43,163 bases of DNA from Clostridiales bacterium (GTDB taxonomy: Bacteria; Bacillota; Clostridia; Christensenellales; Borkfalkiaceae), in contig SVHJ01000010.1 of the NCBI GenBank assembly GCA_015055835.1, positions 1-43,163 on the forward strand. The letters are read 5' to 3'. The notes beneath the pieces are model-generated. The model saw only the letters and a list, made by a program, of their open reading frames with translations, was not told the origin of the DNA and made no database searches. Shown piece by piece: positions 42,199 to 43,163 of this stretch. Both the position numbers and the translations under genes were made by a program. Position 1 is the first letter of the stretch; every line of letters begins with the position of its first letter.

Positions 42199-42275
42199 AT
42201 CTATCTCCTTTTATAAACTTCTTCCTAATAAATTTTAAAAGTTCTTAACTAAAATTTTAAAAAAATATATGCTTT

Positions 42276-42304
42276 ATTGTAACATAAGCACTCAACCTTT
42301 TCAA
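42276..42304 (-). promoter_or_regulatory. Promoter of the metallophosphoesterase gene
   Basis: TTGAAA (42299-42304) and TACAAT (42276-42281), spaced 17 bases. Phased direct repeats lie just upstream. Confidence 0.7.
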
Positions 42305-42321
42305 TATATTTTTAAAAAAAG

Positions 42322-42358
42322 CCAACATTTGTTAAACAAATGACAAGATTTGTTAAAT
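42322..42358. promoter_or_regulatory. Two phased direct repeats upstream of the metallophosphoesterase promoter
   Basis: CCAACATTTGTTAAAC (42322-42337) and ACAAGATTTGTTAAAT (42343-42358) start 21 bases apart, two helical turns. The second is identical over 16 bases to the site at 16093-16108, upstream of the 895-residue M14 protein gene. Confidence 0.5.
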
Positions 42359-42410
42359 TTTGATTAATTTTAATAAAAAACCATTTAATTACGTAGCAAT
42401 TACAAATTTT

Positions 42411-42548
42411 TATAACGTGAGTGCAACGAACTATAATGCATCGTTCACGATGTTATAATTCAACTTTGTTTTTAAATTTGTAAGTTCTAATTATAGTCGC
42501 TTTAGGCTTACACAGTATAAAAGTAACTATTTTAACTTTTAAACTGTG
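42411..42548. repeat. Hairpin-rich non-coding stretch
   Basis: No gene is visible from 42360 to 42549. One imperfect hairpin lies at about 42411-42459, with arms TATAAC and GTTATA. A stronger one lies at 42512-42548, where CACAGTATAAAAGT pairs with ACTTTTAAACTGTG at 13 of 14 positions. Confidence 0.55.
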
Positions 42549-42549
42549 G

Positions 42550-42628
42550 CTCTTTCCCGTAGGGACAGCAACTACCATGTGCCGTAGGCATATCGCTGAA
42601 AGCGATTTCTTCCCGTGCAGTAAAGAGA
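42550..42628 (-). repeat. Structured repeat C, 5S-3'-end-like with inserted double hairpin
   Basis: An outer CTCTTT-AAAGAG helix (42550-42555 with 42623-42628) encloses CAGCAACTACC (42566-42576) as in the 5S 3' end. The short hairpin TGCC-GTA-GGCA (42580-42590) follows, then ATCGC pairing with GCGAT (42592-42596 with 42602-42606), and TTCTTCCCG (42607-42615). In the 5S gene CAGCAACTACC is followed directly by ATCTTCCCG-like sequence. Function is unknown. Confidence 0.5.
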
Positions 42629-42635
42629 CAAAACT

Positions 42636-42724
42636 TGTTTTGTAAAGGCTTTTGCCTTTCTTTTTCGTTAGAAAAAGCCTTTACCTAATGTTTTTTTGAA
42701 TTGTGTACTTGTACACAAAATTCA
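42636..42724. repeat. Two further hairpins
   Basis: GTAAAGGCTTTT pairs with AAAAAGCCTTTAC at about 42641-42683. GAATT-GTGTAC pairs with GTACAC-AAAATTC at about 42695-42723. No gene lies here and the role is unknown. Confidence 0.5.
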
Positions 42725-42767
42725 ATAAAACATAATAAAATAGGGAAAACTATAGTTAAATACATAA

Positions 42768-42799
42768 AAAAAGAACTAATCGTTTGATTAGTTCTTTTT
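42768..42799. terminator. Terminator hairpin downstream of repeat B
   Basis: AAAAAGAACTAATC pairs perfectly with GATTAGTTCTTTTT over loop GTTT. It sits relative to repeat B as the 5S terminator sits relative to the 5S gene. Confidence 0.8.
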
Positions 42800-42928
42800 A
42801 ATGGATGCAGCAACTACCATGTAATTGCTTTAGCAATTATGTCGCGTTCCAGAAAAGCATATACTTTTTTGTTAATAACTACACAGTAGAAAGTTTGTCT
42901 ACCAGTTAGTAACTGCGACTTCTTCCCG
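42795..42928 (-). repeat. Structured repeat B, 5S-3'-end-like with inserted double hairpin
   Basis: Bases 42795-42818 equal bases 43013-43036 over 24 positions. These cover the 5S 3' end and its flank. Then follow ATG, the hairpin TAATTGC-TTTA-GCAATTA (42822-42839), GTCGC pairing with GCGAC (42841-42845 with 42915-42919) around a 69-base loop, and TTCTTCCCG (42920-42928). Repeat C has the same order with different but complementary helix bases. A degenerate 5S copy or a small RNA gene are the main options. Confidence 0.5.
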
Positions 42929-42981
42929 TCCCCAACCGTAAAAACGGTTGGCGGGAAGATTTATGTTGCTTTGCAACATAA
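42923..42981. repeat. Two perfect or near-perfect hairpins between repeat B and the 5S terminator
   Basis: CTTCCCG and CCAACCGT pair with ACGGTTGG and CGGGAAG (about 42923-42958), with a two-base bulge. TTATGTTGC pairs with GCAACATAA (about 42961-42981). Confidence 0.6.
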
Positions 42982-43017
42982 AAAAACAGATAGGTGTTTT
43001 TACCTATCTGTTTTTTT
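42980..43017 (-). terminator. Terminator of the 5S rRNA / rRNA operon
   Basis: A 16-base-pair perfect stem containing ACAGATAGGT, with a T-rich loop and a U run, starts about eight bases after the 5S 3' end on the minus strand. Confidence 0.9.
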
Positions 43018-43024
43018 AATGGAT

Positions 43025-43138
43025 GCAGCAACTACCTATCTTCCCGGGCCGTCGCCAGCCAAGTATTGTCGGCGCAAGTGAGCTTAACTTCTGTGTTCGA
43101 GATGGGAACAGGTGGGACCTCACCGCCATCGTCACCGC
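43025..43138 (-). rRNA. rrf: 5S ribosomal RNA
   Basis: The minus strand carries the conserved GGTCCCACCTGTTCCCATC, CGAACACAGAAGTTAAGCTC and CCGGGAAGATAGGTAGTTGC segments. The 5' end GCGGTGAC pairs with the 3' end GTTGCTGC, some pairs being G-U. Length is about 114 bases; ends are placed by helix I and could shift by one or two bases. The contig ends 25 bases upstream, so the 23S and 16S genes presumably lie beyond the right edge, where repeated rRNA operons often break assemblies. Confidence 0.95.
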
Positions 43139-43163
43139 GATGGTATATAAAGGATTGCTCCAT

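Noticed and set aside
1..43163. tRNA genes, CRISPR arrays, integrases or transposases
   Set aside because: I saw no tRNA-like T-loop with matching acceptor stem, no spaced direct-repeat array, and no recombinase motif among the proteins.

Overview
The window is AT-rich, densely coded bacterial DNA. Gram-positive (Bacillota/Clostridia-like) traits include classic sigma-A promoters, strong GGAGG ribosome binding sites, an L10 leader RNA, a ruvX-DUF1292 pair and several lipoproteins. It looks like one contig of an uncultured clostridial genome. The left edge carries 12 bases of Illumina adapter fused to the start of rpsS. The right edge stops just upstream of a 5S rRNA gene, inside an rRNA operon. 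I cannot name a genus.

Layout. 13-3076: start of the S10 ribosomal operon on the minus strand (rpsJ-rplC-rplD-rplW-rplB-rpsS), with its own promoter and a long structured leader containing a terminator-like hairpin. 3181-4881: gdhA plus a small DUF1858 redox protein. 4902-11725: the conserved block rpsB-tsf, then pyrH-frr-uppS-cdsA-dxr-rseP. 11801-16000: two secreted proteins, one a two-module scaffold and one an M14 zinc carboxypeptidase-like enzyme. 16133-20788: housekeeping genes (DUF1292, ruvX, a small membrane protein, a HAD phosphatase, argS, and ychF on plus). 20812-23669: a second M14-type surface protein. 23725-25771: iscR-nifS-iscU for Fe-S cluster assembly. 25780-27435: two divergent genes of unknown function. 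27451-28697: an ATPase gene cassette bounded by inverted repeats. 28709-33165: a cyclophilin-like lipoprotein, then rpmG-secE-nusG-rplK-rplA and rplJ-rplL. 33281-40126: rubrerythrin, an acyltransferase, malic enzyme, fumarase, a DUF4185 lipoprotein and mazG. 40141-42358: a metallophosphoesterase lipoprotein. 42360-43163: a hairpin-rich non-coding stretch and the 5S rRNA.

How the genes work together. Most of the window is core translation, isoprenoid and lipid precursor synthesis (dxr, uppS, cdsA), Fe-S assembly and C4/nitrogen metabolism (gdhA, malic enzyme, fumC). The accessory layer is a surface system. Four exported proteins share a related beta-rich module of about 150-170 residues. Three of them end in the same Cys-containing C-terminal tail (GGCGS, a hydrophobic stretch, then GAVMVFKKKD), encoded by 38 identical bases. 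Two surface genes also share helically phased direct repeats upstream of their promoters.

The strongest candidates for something undescribed are: (1) this C-terminal tail and module system; (2) the ATPase cassette, which appears to sit inside a split bidirectional terminator; (3) two structured repeats downstream of the 5S gene that look like 5S 3' ends with an inserted double hairpin showing compensatory base changes; and (4) the S10 operon leader with mutually exclusive pairings.
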